NCBI RefSeq assembly: GCF_016650815.1
Contig: NZ_JAEKEZ010000033.1
Span: 186,001-250,000, forward strand
DNA length: 64,000 nt
Source: Pseudomonas sp. TH31
GTDB lineage: Bacteria; Pseudomonadota; Gammaproteobacteria; Pseudomonadales; Pseudomonadaceae
Reading direction: 5' to 3'
The stretch's first letter is position 1. The number at the start of each line of letters is the position of its first letter. The notes beneath the pieces are model-generated. The model was not told the origin of the DNA. It searched no databases and worked only from the letters and a program-made list of their open reading frames with translations. Below, piece by piece: positions 21,801 to 31,642 of this stretch. The position numbers and the translations under genes were made by a program.

Positions 21801-22711
21801 CGCGGGTGGACGTGACCTTGCGGGTGTCCGGGTTCTTTCGAGATGCCTTCGCCAACCTGATCCGGCTGTTCGATGCTGCTGTGCAAGCCGTCGCCGCGCT
21901 GGACGAGCCGGACGATCTCAATCCGTTGGCGGCCAAGGTTCGCGCCGAGCATGGAGCGTTGCTGGCCTCGGGGCTAGACGAGGAGGCCGCTCGACGTCAG
22001 GCCGGTTGGCGGATTTTCGGGGCGAAACCCGGTGCCTATGGCGCGGGCGTGCAGGGCGCCATCGACGGCCGCCTGTGGCAGAGTCGCGAGGACTTGGCCG
22101 AGGTGTACCTGAACTGGGGCGGTTACGCCTATGGCGGTTCCGACGAAGGCACCGGCGCCCGCGAACAGTTCGCCCAGCGCCTGAGCCAGGTGCAGGCGGT
22201 GCTGCAGAATCAGGACAACCGCGAGCATGACTTGCTCGATTCCAATGACTATTACCAATTCCAGGGCGGTATGCTTGCGGCCGTGGAAAGCCTCAGCGGC
22301 GAAGCGGTGGCCAGTTATCACGGCGATCACAGTCAGCCGGACTTGCCGAAAATCCGCACGTTGAAGGAAGAGTTGAACCGGGTGATTCGTTCCCGGGCGG
22401 CGAATCCGAAGTGGATCGACGGGGTCAAGCGCCATGGCTATAAAGGTGCGTTTGAACTGGCGGCCACGGTTGATAACCTGTTTGCTTTTGATGCCACCAC
22501 GCAGTTGATCGACGATCACCAGTACGCGTTGTTGGCGGACGCGTACTTACTGGACCCGGCGACTCGGGACTTCGTGCGTGAGCACAACCCGCATGCCTTG
22601 CGTGATATGACTGAGCGGATGCTCGAGGCGCAGCAGCGCGGGATGTGGAAAGAGCCGGGTGCGTACCGCGAGGCGCTGGAGAATTTGTTGCTGGATATAG
22701 AAGAGAGCTAG
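18850..22711 (+). CDS. cobN: Cobaltochelatase subunit CobN (two one-base frameshifts, REPIN inside)
   Basis: Large subunit of the aerobic ATP-dependent cobaltochelatase that inserts cobalt into hydrogenobyrinate a,c-diamide. Restored length is about 1287 residues. Conserved blocks include HGNLEWLPGKGVGLSESCWP, FYSVDVRNLPTTTAW, and WGGYAYGG near the C-terminus. The frame breaks twice, at 20618-20620 (CCCGG for CCCGGG in NDPGEGAQ) and 20774-20777 (CCCGG for CCCGGG in RARELQRD); restoring one G at each site rejoins all three pieces. A REPIN at 21250-21340 is read in frame and adds about 30 residues (GLCGSEPAREAVDHP...) not expected in CobN. The gene lies between cobW and chlI. Confidence 0.9.
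21250..21340. repeat. REPIN inserted in the cobN coding sequence
   Basis: Left arm CTGTGGGAGCGAGCCTGCTC at 21250, right arm GAGCAAGCTCGCTCCCACAG ending at 21340, spacer about 35 bases. It is the only repeat of the window lying wholly within a gene. The cobN frame passes through without a stop. Confidence 0.9.
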
Positions 22712-22739
22712 CCATAAAGCCTACGAGGACTTCGTCCTC

Positions 22740-22808
22740 GATCGCGGGCAAGACTTGCTCCTACAGAATGTACGCGCACTCTGTAGGAGCAAGACTTGCC
22801 CGCGAAGA
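22740..22808. repeat. REPIN between cobN and chlI
   Basis: GATCGCGGGCAAGACTTGCT and its inverse ending GCAAGACTTGCCCGCGA at 22805-22808 flank a 20-base centre. It lies between the cobN stop (22711) and the chlI start (22849), inside what should be one operon. Confidence 0.88.
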
Positions 22809-22848
22809 CGTACTGATAGACACCACCGACCACAACGAGAAACCCGAC

Positions 22849-23864
22849 ATGACCGACACCCCGCATTTCCCGCTCTGCGCCGTGGTCGGCGCCGACGACT
22901 TGAAGCTCGCCCTGTACCTGAGCGCCATCGACCCGAAAATCGGTGGCGTACTGATCGAAGGCCCGCGTGGCATGGCCAAGTCGACGCTCGCCCGTGGCCT
23001 CGCCGACCTGCTGGCCAGCGGTCAATTCGTCACCTTGCCCTTGGGCGCCACCGAAGAGCGACTGGTCGGCACCCTCGACCTCGATGCCGCCCTGAGCGAG
23101 GGGCGGGCACAGTTTTCCCCGGCGTGCTGGCCAAGGCTGACGGCGGCGTGCTTTACGTCGATGAAGTCAATCTGCTGCCCGATCACCTCGTCGACCTGCT
23201 GCTCGATGTGGCCGCCAGCGGCACCAACCTGATCGAGCGTGACGGCATTTCCCATCGGCATTCGGCGAAGTTCGTGTTGATCGGCACCATGAACCCGGAA
23301 GAGGGCGAACTGCGTCCGCAACTGCTTGACCGCTTCGGCCTGAACGTCGCGCTTAGCGGTCACACCGCACCGGCCGAGCGCGGTCAGATCATCCGTCGGC
23401 GACTGGATTTCGACAGTGATCCTCAAGGCTTCTGTGCCGAGTGGGAAAGCCAGCAGCAATCCCTGCGCGAACGCTGCCAGCACGCGCGCAGCGCATTGGC
23501 GAGCATTCCTCTGGATGACGCGGCACTGGCGCAGATCACCGAGCGCTGTTTTGCTGCGGGTGTCGATGGCCTGCGCGCCGATCTGGTCTGGCTGCGCGCC
23601 GCGCGGGCCCACGCGGCCTGGCGCGGGGCAAAAGCGATTGCCGAAGAAGATATCGACGCAGTTGCCGAATTTGCCTTGCGCCATCGCCGCCGCGAACAGA
23701 CCCCACCGGCACAGCAACAAAGCCAGGCGCCCTCCAGCCAAAACGACAGCCTGAGCGTAGGCCAGGGCCAGTGGGGCGAAATGCCGGCCCAGGCATTGCC
23801 GGTCGGGGCCCGACGTGAAGTGCCGAGCTGGCCAAAAAGCCTTAGGCATTCGCCCTCGATCTGA
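22849..23864 (+). CDS. Magnesium/cobalt chelatase ATPase subunit ChlI-type (frameshifted)
   Basis: AAA+ ATPase of about 332 residues, the CobS/ChlI-like motor that drives CobN in pseudomonads. The ATG at 22849 begins MTDTPHFPLCAVVG. Walker A is the variant EGPRGMAKST, Walker B is VLYVDEVNLL, and arginine-finger and sensor regions follow (LIGTMNPEEGELRPQLLDRFGL). The frame breaks at 23117-23122 (CCCCGG for CCCCGGG; correct reading SPGVLAKADGG). The visible end is SWPKSLRHSPSI* at 23864. If one A is also missing from the A run at 23834-23838, the end becomes WPKKP* at 23845, which looks more natural. The Gln/Ser/Pro-rich linker before the end is normal for the family. Confidence 0.87.
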
Positions 23865-23880
23865 CGCGGGGGCGAATGCC
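23845..23880 (+). promoter_or_regulatory. Hairpin spanning the chlI stop and VWA start
   Basis: An 11-base perfect stem, GGCATTCGCCC (23845-23855) with GGGCGAATGCC (23870-23880), loop 14 bases. The 3' arm holds the GGGGGCGA purine tract and the ATG at 23876, so it could hide the VWA start until a ribosome finishing chlI opens it. Confidence 0.5.
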
Positions 23881-24501
23881 AGACCCCGCGCCGGGCGGCT
23901 GGACAATGGCCGACAAGGCAAACGCCGCGCCACACCACAAGGTTCGATCAACTGGCCCGGCACCTTGCTCAATGGCCGCCCGCGGCTGCATGAAGATTTG
24001 CTGTTTCATCTGCGCACACGCTCGGCCCACGAACTGTGGCTGGTGATCGTCGACGCTTCGGCTTCGACCCGGCGTCATCGGGCGTTGAGCGATGCCAAGG
24101 GCTTGTTGGCGCAACTGTTCGACGACGCCTACCGGCAACGCGCGCGACTGGCATTACTGACCGCCAGCGGCAGTGCGCCGAAGTGGCAGGTGCAAGGCTT
24201 GAAGGCTTCCAGCGGTTTGCGTGACTGGCTGGATCGGCTGGGGGCGGGCGGCGGCACGCCGTTGCTCGCGGCGCTGAGTCAGGCCGGGCAGTGGCTGAGC
24301 ACTCGGCAGAAACGCTATCCGGCGGAGCAGCAGCGTTTGTTGCTGGTGACTGATGGGCGATTGAAGGAATGGCCGGGGTTGCCGATGCTTGAGTGTCCGG
24401 GGCTGCTGATTGATATCGAGCGCGGGCCGATTCGGCTTGGGCGGGCTAAGGTGATGGCCAGTGAATTGGAGGCCGAGTATCGGCATATTGATGATGTGTA
24501 G
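23876..24501 (+). CDS. VWA-domain chelatase subunit (ChlD/CobT-like); start uncertain
   Basis: von Willebrand A protein of about 208 residues that should partner the ChlI-type ATPase in the cobalt chelatase. The MIDAS motif is DASAST (VIVDASASTRRH), with the later GGGTPLLAAL and LLVTDGRLKEW blocks of the chelatase VWA fold. The family-like frame starts clearly at RLDNGRQGKRR. The nearest good start is the ATG at 23876 behind GGGGGCGA, but it joins that frame only if one C is missing from CCCC at 23884-23887, in line with other deletions in this sequence. A GTG at 23815 is in frame without correction but overlaps chlI. It is the last gene of the cobW operon. Confidence 0.8.
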
Positions 24502-24507
24502 CGGGGC

Positions 24508-24611
24508 AAAAAGATCGCAGCCTTCGGCAGCTCCTACAGGGAGCGGCGACACCGGCAATGTCTTTGGTGTACAACAATCGATGTAGGCGCTGCCGAAGGC
24601 TGCGATCTTTT
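24508..24611. repeat. GATCGCAGCC-family inverted repeat
   Basis: AAAAAGATCGCAGCCTTCGG at 24508 and its inverse GCCGAAGGCTGCGATCTTT ending at about 24611, centre about 45 bases. It starts six bases after the VWA stop codon and ends about 20 bases before the next start. Confidence 0.88.
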
Positions 24612-24631
24612 GATCTTCACAGGAGTGACCC

Positions 24632-26277
24632 ATGCGTGTTCTAGTCGCAAATAATCAGGATGATTTCCGCGTCAAAGCCTACGCTGGCACCAACGGCGTG
24701 TTGTTGGCCATGGACCTGGCCGAACCCCGTCGTAAAGGCTTGCTGGGGTTTGCCATCGAAAAGCAGCAGGGTGACAAACCCTGGCTGTTCCTGTTCAACA
24801 GCCTGACGTTCCCCGGCAAGGTGCACACCTTCCCCCAATACGCCGCCACCCCCAGCGATATCGCCCCGTTGCAGAAATTCCGTTGGGCCGATTACGCGGT
24901 CAATCCGGGAACGACGATGCATTACCGCGTCCACCTGGCCTATGGCACGCCGGATGCGCCGCAATTGGGCGAGTTCCTGGAGCTGTCGATCACCGCTGAC
25001 GATGGTCTGCCAAAAACCAGAGCGTGATCTTCAACCGGGCCGTGGCCGCCAGCCAGGCGTTCCAGCGCAAATTCCCCGACCTCGACGCCCAGATCAGCGC
25101 CAACAAGAACCTGCCCATCGAAGCCTGGCCCATCGCTGCGCAACAATGGCTGGAAAACGGTTTGCTTGGGCGCCTCTTGGGGTTTATCAAGCGTGCAGTG
25201 GACGATCAATGGGCGCTGGACATTGCGATCTATGAGTACCAATTGCAGTCGATCATCGATGAGGTGAACGCCGCGTTCGCCCGCGGGGTCAAGGTGCGCG
25301 TGCTGTATCACGCGAAACCGGACGATCCTGATACCGCAATGAACGAAGCCAGCCTGGAAAAGATCCCGGCGGCGAACAAGCGTGGGCGAGTCACCCACAG
25401 CATCTTTCACGACAAGTTCATCGTCCTGAGCAAGGCCGATGGCGCGGGCGAGCACCAGCCGCAAGCGGTGCTCTGCGGCAGCACCAACTTCACCCCCAAC
25501 GGTGTCTACCGGCAGGCCAACGTGGTGCATGTGCTGGACGATGTGCGGATCGGCACCGCTTACCTGCAAACCTTCGAGGAAGTGTGGGCGAACCCGGCGG
25601 ACGTCGGCGCCACGCGAACCTGGCTGACCAAAAACAACCCCATGGACCCGACGCAGCCGCTGTTCGCCGGGTTTTCGCCGCGTTCGGGCCAGGGTGACTT
25701 GAAAGCATTCGTCGAGATCATCAACGCGGCGAAAAAGGACGTGCTGTTCGTCACCGCGTTCGCCTTGCCTGACGAGATCCTCAACGCCTTGCTCGGCCAG
25801 CCCCACGACGATATTTTGCGCTACGGCCTGCAAAACACCGCCAGCAGCATCACCGGCTTCCACGCCGACCGCACCGCCGAATTCGCCGCGACTGCATTGC
25901 TCAACACCGGGCTGGAAGGCTGGCTCAAGGAAAACATGAAAGGCCAGAAGGGCAACCTGCTGGTGCACACCAAGGCCATCGTCACCGACTTCACCACGGA
26001 CACGCCGACGATCATCAGCGGCAGCCACAACCTCAGCGTGTCGGCGAGCGACGGCAATGATGAGAACTTCCTGATTATTCATGGTGATACGGACCTGGCG
26101 GATCGGTACGGCTTGGAGTTGTTGCGGTTTTATGAGCATTACCGGTTTCGTTATTTTGCGAAGAAACTGGCGCTCAAGCAGGTGCAGCCGTTGTCGGCGG
26201 ATGACAGCTGGACCCATGACTATTATGTGGAAGGGGATTTGCGGCAGTTGTCGCGGTTGCGTTTCTCTGGCCGATAA
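24632..26277 (+). CDS. Phospholipase D-like protein (one-base frameshift)
   Basis: Restored length is 548 residues, start MRVLVANNQDDF behind AGGAG. Residues 1 to about 130 form a beta-rich N-terminal domain I cannot name. The rest is a PLD/nuclease fold with two HKD half-sites: HDKFIVLS followed by GSTNFTPNG, and HTKAIVTDF followed by GSHNLSVSASDGNDEN. There is no signal peptide, so it is probably cytoplasmic. The frame breaks at 25012-25016, where five A replace six (correct reading GLPKNQSVIFNRAV); the second part is otherwise open from 25024. It could be a phosphodiesterase or nuclease acting on nucleic acid or lipid; the neighbours give no clue. Confidence 0.78.
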
Positions 26278-26351
26278 AAGATCGCAGCCTTCGGCAGCTC
26301 CTACGGGGTTTTGCGTACACCTGTAGGAGCTGCCGGAGGCTGCGATCTTTT
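26276..26351. repeat. GATCGCAGCC-family inverted repeat
   Basis: Begins on the TAA stop of the PLD gene (26275-26277) and ends at 26351, between convergent genes. The arms are AAAAGATCGCAGCCTTCGGC and an inverse with one mismatch. Confidence 0.88.
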
Positions 26352-26366
26352 CAGCATCAACCCATT

Positions 26367-28091
26367 TCAGCGAAACCAGTTAGTCCGCGCCAACTCAATC
26401 ACCTCATCGCCACGCCCGCTCATCACCGCTTTGAGCATGTACAGGCTGAACCCCTTGGCCTGCTCAAGCTTGATCGCCGGCGGCATGGCCAGTTCCTGAG
26501 TTGCGGTAATCACGTCCACCAGCACCGGCCCGTCATGGGCCAGCGCCTGGCGCAACGCCGGCTCCAGCGCTTGCGACTCTTCGACACGAATCCCGAGAAT
26601 GCCCATGGCATTGGCCATCGCCGCAAAGTCCGGGTTGTGCAGGTCAGTACCGGTATCGAGCATCCCGGCGGACTTCATTTCCATGGCGACAAAGCCCAAT
26701 GAAGCGTTGTCGTAGACGATGATTTTCACCGGCAACTTCAACTGCGCCAGGGAAATGAAATCCCCCATCAACATGCTGAAGCCGCCGTCGCCGGACAACG
26801 AAATCACCTGCCGATCAGGAAACGCCGCTTGCGCGCCGATGGCCTGAGGCATGGCGTTGGCCATCGAGCCGTGGTTGAACGAACCGAGCAACCGGCGCTT
26901 GCCATTCATCTTCAGATATCGGGCCGCCCACACCGTCGGGGTGCCGACGTCGGCGGTGAAGATCGCGTCATGATCCGCCAGTTCGCTCAGCAGCCGGGTG
27001 AGGTATTGCGGGTGAATCGGCCGGCCGAGCGATGAAGGTTGGGCCAGGTCATCAAGGCCTTGACGCGCCTTTTCGTAATGTTTGAGGGACGATTCCAGAA
27101 AGCTCCGGTCGCCGCGATAGGGTAGACGCGGCAGCAATGCGGCAAGGGTTTCGCTGACGTCGGCGGCAATGCCCAGGTCCAGCGCGGTACGTCGACCGAG
27201 GGCTTGAGGGTCGTGGTCGATCTGAATGATCGTGGCGTCGGCGGGGTAGAACTGCCGATACGGGAAGTCGGTGCCGAGCATCACCAGCGTGTCGCAGTTG
27301 AGCATCGCGTGATACCCGGAACTGAAGCCGATCAACCCGGTCATGCCGACGTCGAACGGGTTGTCCCACTCCACGTGTTCCTTGCCGCGCAAGGCATGCA
27401 CCACCGGCGCGCCGAGGGCGTCGGCCAGGGCCACCACTTGGTCATGAGCACCGGCGCAGCCTGCGCCGCACATCAGGGTCACGGCTTTGCTTTGGCTGAG
27501 CCGTTCGACCAGTCGATCCAGGTCCTGGGGCGCGGGCAACGTTCGGGGTTTGGAAAGGACCGGCCAGGGCTTGAGATTGTCTTCGACTTCCTGCAACGCC
27601 ACGTCACCGGGAATCACCACCACCGCGACGCCACGATTAAGGATCGCGCTGCGCATCGCCCGGTGCAGCACCTGCGGCATCTGCGCCGGGTTGCTGACCA
27701 GTTCGACGAAGTGGCTGCATTCCTTGAACAGGTCCTGCGGATGGGTTTCCTGAAAGTAGTTCAGGCCGACTTCGGACGAGGGAATCTGCGCGGCGATGGC
27801 CAGCACCGGCACATGGTTTTTGTGGCAGTCGAACAACCCGTTGATCAAATGCAGGTTGCCCGGCCCGCAACTGCCGGCACACACCGCCAGTTCTCCAGTG
27901 ACGGCCGCTTCGGCCCCGGCGGCAAACGCCGCGACTTCTTCGTGACGCACGTGCATCCATTCGATGCTGTTCATGGTGCGCAGGGCTTCGGTCAGGCCGT
28001 TGAGGCTGTCGCCGGTCAGGCCCCAGATGCGTTTGACGCCAGCCTGTTCAAGAGTGGTTGCCAGTTGCTGGGCAATGGTGATTTTCGCCAT
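26367..28091 (-). CDS. poxB: Thiamine-PP-dependent pyruvate dehydrogenase (quinone), PoxB type
   Basis: Converts pyruvate to acetate and CO2, passing electrons to ubiquinone at the membrane. The protein has 574 residues (start MAKITIAQQLATTLEQAGV behind GGAG), matching E. coli PoxB. Three domains: TPP pyrimidine-binding (HEEVAAFAAGAEA with catalytic Glu), central FAD/DHS-like domain, and TPP pyrophosphate-binding (SLSGDGGFSMLMGDFISL, the GDG...N motif). The C-terminal segment (MLKAVMSGRGDEVIELARTNWFR) corresponds to the lipid-activated membrane-binding tail. It is monocistronic, with the 3' end at the repeat at 26276. Confidence 0.92.
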   Translation of the reverse strand: MAKITIAQQLATTLEQAGVKRIWGLTGDSLNGLTEALRTMNSIEWMHVRHEEVAAFAAGAEAAVTGELAVCAGSCGPGNLHLINGLFDCHKNHVPVLAIAAQIPSSEVGLNYFQETHPQDLFKECSHFVELVSNPAQMPQVLHRAMRSAILNRGVAVVVIPGDVALQEVEDNLKPWPVLSKPRTLPAPQDLDRLVERLSQSKAVTLMCGAGCAGAHDQVVALADALGAPVVHALRGKEHVEWDNPFDVGMTGLIGFSSGYHAMLNCDTLVMLGTDFPYRQFYPADATIIQIDHDPQALGRRTALDLGIAADVSETLAALLPRLPYRGDRSFLESSLKHYEKARQGLDDLAQPSSLGRPIHPQYLTRLLSELADHDAIFTADVGTPTVWAARYLKMNGKRRLLGSFNHGSMANAMPQAIGAQAAFPDRQVISLSGDGGFSMLMGDFISLAQLKLPVKIIVYDNASLGFVAMEMKSAGMLDTGTDLHNPDFAAMANAMGILGIRVEESQALEPALRQALAHDGPVLVDVITATQELAMPPAIKLEQAKGFSLYMLKAVMSGRGDEVIELARTNWFR

Positions 28092-28196
28092 GGGGTGCTC
28101 CAGTGATCGATGAGTTGTCCTCGGGATTAAAAGAGGACAACTCAAAGACCGGCATGACTCCCCCCGATTGAAGATCAGATCAGGTGTCGCGCGACC

Positions 28197-28342
28197 TGTA
28201 GCAGCTGTCGAGCCCGCGAGGCTGCGTTCGGCTGCGCAGCAGTCGTGAAATCAGGCGATGCGGCGTATCAGGAATATCTCGCACTCAGGTTTACGACTGC
28301 TGCGCAGCCGAACGCAGCCTCGCGGGCTCGACAGCTGCTACA
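28197..28342. repeat. Long near-perfect inverted repeat (50-bp arms)
   Basis: Left arm 28197-28246 starts TGTAGCAGCTGTCGAGCCCG. Right arm 28293-28342 is its exact reverse complement, ending TCGACAGCTGCTACA. The 46-base centre has no long structure. A worn third copy follows (GCCGAACGCAGGCTTGGCAG, about 28347). It lies between poxB and the FMN oxidoreductase and differs from the two commoner repeat families. Confidence 0.9.
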
Positions 28343-28412
28343 CGAGCCGAACGCAGGCTTGGCAGCTGCAACAGGGAGCGTATTTGGCTTGCGATTTTTT
28401 AACTGATCCGCA

Positions 28413-29635
28413 TTAGGAGGTCATCGCCTTTTTGTACTGTCGGGTACGCCGGGCGATGTACACCTGATCGCGGATCAATGCCCATAATGCCGAGACTTGC
28501 GGCCGGGGCTTAAGTCCGCGACTCAGGCGATGCAACTGGAATTTCACCACCGCCATGCTTGCCAGTGCGGCCAGGGGTTTGCGCTTCCACTGTATTGGCG
28601 GCAGTTGCGGGTGGCTGTTGCGGCCTTCGCGCCAGTGTTTGACCAGGTGCGGCTCAATCGCCATCGCCGTGCCGATCCCGGCCATGGCGATGCCGCTGTC
28701 GAGCACTTGTTCGACGATCGCCAAACGGCGAATCCCGCCGGTCACCATCACGGGCATGCGCGCCACGCTGGCCAGTTCGCCGGCCATCTCCAGGAAGTAA
28801 GCTTCGCGGGCCAGCGTCCGGCCATCCCGTGCTTCGCCTTGCATCGCCGGGGCTTCGTAGCTGCCGCCGGACAGTTCCAACAAGTCGATCTGCTGCTCGT
28901 TGAGCCACTGGATCACTTGCTTGGCATCGTTGGCATCGAAGCCGCCGCGCTGGAAATCTGCAGAGTTGAGCTTCACCGCCACACAGAATTGTGGCGACAC
29001 AGCGTTGCGAACCGCGCTCACCACCGCCAGCAGCAAACGCGCACGATTTTCCAGTGAGCCCCCCATTGATCGGTGCGGCGGTTGGTCAGCGGGGACAGAA
29101 ACTGGCTGAGCAAATATCCGTGGGCCGCATGGATCTGCACGCCGGTGAACCCAGCCTTTTGCGCCAGGGCGGCGCTGGTGGCGAAGCGCTGGATCACCTC
29201 GGTGATATCGCTGTCGGTCATCGGCTTCGGTTCAGCGAACATCTTCGAAAACCCACCCAGATCCAGCGCCACCGCCGATGGCGCCAAGGCCCGTTGACCC
29301 AGGTTGGCCATGGTCTGGCGGCCGGGGTGGTTGAGCTGTACCCAGAACTGTGCGCCGCCGCCCCGGCCAATGGTTGCCCACTGACGAAAACGTTGTAGGT
29401 GCTGCTCGTCTTCCAGGACCACGCCGCCGGGACCGGTCATGGCGCGCCGGTCGATCATCACGTTGCCGGTGAGCAACAACCCGGCTTCGCCCTTGGCCCA
29501 GGCTTGATACAGGCGCAACAACGCATCCGAGGGGGCTTGTTGGGTGTCGGCGAGATTTTCCTCCATCGCGGCTTTGGCGATGCGATTGCCGATGGTCTGG
29601 CCGTTGGGTAAATTCAACGCTTGGAAGGGCGACAT
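28413..29635 (-). CDS. NADH:flavin oxidoreductase, old yellow enzyme family (one-base frameshift)
   Basis: FMN-dependent ene-reductase-like TIM barrel. Restored length is 407 residues, start MSPFQALNLPNGQTIGNRI behind GAGGAG. Motifs: KAAMEENLAD near the N-terminus, QLNHPGRQ, the substrate and FMN pair H-AAHGYLLSQFLSP, and MVTGGIR near the C-terminus. The frame breaks at 29059-29064, where six C (+ strand) replace seven; correct reading NRRTDQWGGSLENRARLL. It probably reduces activated C=C bonds or quinone-type electrophiles. It is divergent from a MerR regulator with a MerR-type promoter between them. Confidence 0.87.
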
Positions 29636-29663
29636 TGCTTGACTCCTCATCAGTGATGCGTAG

Positions 29664-29694
29664 AGGCTAAGCTTAAAGTTAACTTTAATGTCAA
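29664..29694 (-). promoter_or_regulatory. MerR-type promoter with 16-bp operator palindrome
   Basis: On the minus strand, -35 TTGACA (29694-29689) and -10 TAGCCT (29669-29664) are separated by 19 bases, the overlong spacing used by MerR activators. The spacer contains the perfect palindrome TTAAAGTTAACTTTAA (29673-29688). It drives the FMN oxidoreductase and lies 20 bases before the divergent MerR gene. Confidence 0.75.
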
Positions 29695-29713
29695 GCGGGT
29701 AAATGAGGCTGAA

Positions 29714-30124
29714 ATGAAAATTGGTGAATTGGCGCAGTTGAGCGGGTTCAACCCGTCGCGCATTCGGTTTTACGAGGCTCAGGGCCTGATCCAGAAAGTG
29801 GAACGCCGGGCCAATGGCTACCGGCATTATCCCGACCAGGTGTTGCAAACGCTGTATCTGATCCAGTGCGCGCAGCAGGCCGGGTTCAGCCTGGAAGAGT
29901 TGAAGCAACTGATGCCAGACACTGCGACCGGTGAATTCAACCACGACGAACTGCTGGCGGGTCTCAAGCGCAAAGTCGAGCAGATTGAAGAGATGCAAAA
30001 GCATCTGGCGCAGAGCAAGGCCAAGCTGCTGGCGGTGATCGACGACATTCAAGCGAAGCCCGAGGGCATGGGTTGCGACGCGAACGCCGAGCGGGTGCTG
30101 GCGTCGTTCAAGCAGACGCGCTGA
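29714..30124 (+). CDS. MerR family transcriptional regulator
   Basis: A protein of 136 residues with the N-terminal winged helix-turn-helix (MKIGELAQLSGFNPSRIRFYEAQGLI, wing RRANGYRHYP) and a coiled-coil dimer helix (about 80-115). The C-terminal region has only a single Cys (GMGCDAN), so it does not look like a metal-cluster sensor such as SoxR or a zinc/copper sensor; the inducer is probably organic. It is divergent from the FMN oxidoreductase, whose promoter has the matching operator. Its 3' end overlaps that of the convergent MFS gene by 17 bases. Confidence 0.9.
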   Translation: MKIGELAQLSGFNPSRIRFYEAQGLIQKVERRANGYRHYPDQVLQTLYLIQCAQQAGFSLEELKQLMPDTATGEFNHDELLAGLKRKVEQIEEMQKHLAQSKAKLLAVIDDIQAKPEGMGCDANAERVLASFKQTR

Positions 30125-31642
30125 TAGCGTTGGGTGCGGGGATCGGATTGCGCATTAGCGTGCCCACCACCAGCGCTCCCAGCAATGCCAGTAAACCGGC
30201 GACCAACAGCAGCAAGCTGAAACCGCCGACGAACGCCTGCCGGGCCAATGGTTCGACCACACTGTGCGCGGTTTCCGGCAGCAGCCCCAGCGCCGCCGCC
30301 ATGTCTCCGGCCACCACCCGCGATGCGATACCTCGCGTCTGATCCAGCCATTGCCCGCCTTGTGCCGACAGGCTGTTACGCAGCAACAACTCGGTATGAC
30401 TGGCCAGCAATGCGCCGAACACGCCGATGGCCAACATGATCGCGCTAAAGCGCATGGTGGTGCTCATGCCCGAGGCCATGCCGGCGCGGTCCCGAGGCAC
30501 GCAGGCCATGATGTTTTTCTGCGTGTCGCCATTCAGCAGCCCGGCCCCGGCCCCGGTTACGGCAATCGCCAGCGCGAAGGGCAGGTAGCCGCCGCTGTTG
30601 ACTGCCCAGGCGCTGAGCAGGTTGCCGCTGCCGACCAGTGTCAGCCCGGCGGCCATCAAGGTCGCGGGTTCAAACCGGCTCGCCAGCCGTGCACCGATGC
30701 GCGGGCAGATCAGCATCGTCAGGGCAAACGGCAACATCCCCAGTCCCGAAGCGATGGCCGAGAAACCCAAGCCGTTTTGCAGGTAGAACGGCAGAAACGT
30801 CATCATCACCTGGGCGCACCCGGCGTAGGCAAACATCCCCAGCAGCGCGCCGATAAAGCGCGGATGCTTGAACAATTGCAGGTCGACCATCGGCCGTTGC
30901 TGCATCCGTTCAATCAGCACAAACAACCCCAGCAATAGCGCGCCGCCGATCAGCCGGGCGTAGGTCAGCGGGTTGCTCCAGCCAATGCGGTTGGCTTCGA
31001 TCAAGCCCCAGATCAGGCACAACAAACTCGCACTGAACACCAGGCTGCCCCACGGATCGAGGCGCGCAGCCTGGGTGTCCCGGATTCCGGCACGTTGCGC
31101 CAGACCATCGCCATCAGCAGCACACCCACCGGCAGGTTGAGGTAGAAAATCCAGCGCCAGCCCACGTATTCGGTGATTAATCCGCCGAGGGTAGGCGCAG
31201 CGGTCATCGCCACGCCCATGCACGCGCCCCAGAACGCCCAGGCTTTGGCCCGTTCCACTTCGTCGTGAAAGGTATGACCGATGGACGCCAGCGCCGAGGT
31301 CAGCAGCAACGCCGCGCCGACACCCTTGATCGCCCGGGCAATGTCGAGCAACAACGCGCTCGGCGCAGCACCGCAACCGATTGAAGCGAGAATAAAGATG
31401 CCCAGGCCCCAGAGCAGGGTTTTTTGCCGGCCAAAGCGGTCGGCGATGCTGCCTGCGGGCAGTAGCAGCGCAGCGAACGTCAGCATGTAGGCGCTGACCA
31501 CCCACTCGATGTCGGCAAAATTGGCGCCCAGGTCCCGTGCAATGGTCGGCAGGGTGACGGCTACGATGTTTGTGTCGAGGACGATCAACGAACACACCCC
31601 AGAGGCGGTCAGCAGTGTCATGCGTGGGCTGACCCGGTTCAT
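30108..31642 (-). CDS. MFS multidrug efflux transporter, DHA2 (EmrB/QacA) type (frameshifted)
   Basis: Proton-driven drug exporter. Restored length is 511 residues with about 14 membrane helices; start MNRVSPRMTLLTASGVCSLIV. Motif A is LPAGSIADRFGRQKTL. DTNIVAVTLPTIARDL in helix 1 matches motif D1 of the DHA2 family (LDxTIVNVALP). The frame breaks at 31079-31083, where CCCGG replaces CCCGGG; correct reading WRNVPESRDTQAARLDPWG. It is divergent from a LysR-type gene, which is its likely regulator. No membrane-fusion or outer-membrane partner is nearby. Confidence 0.87.
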
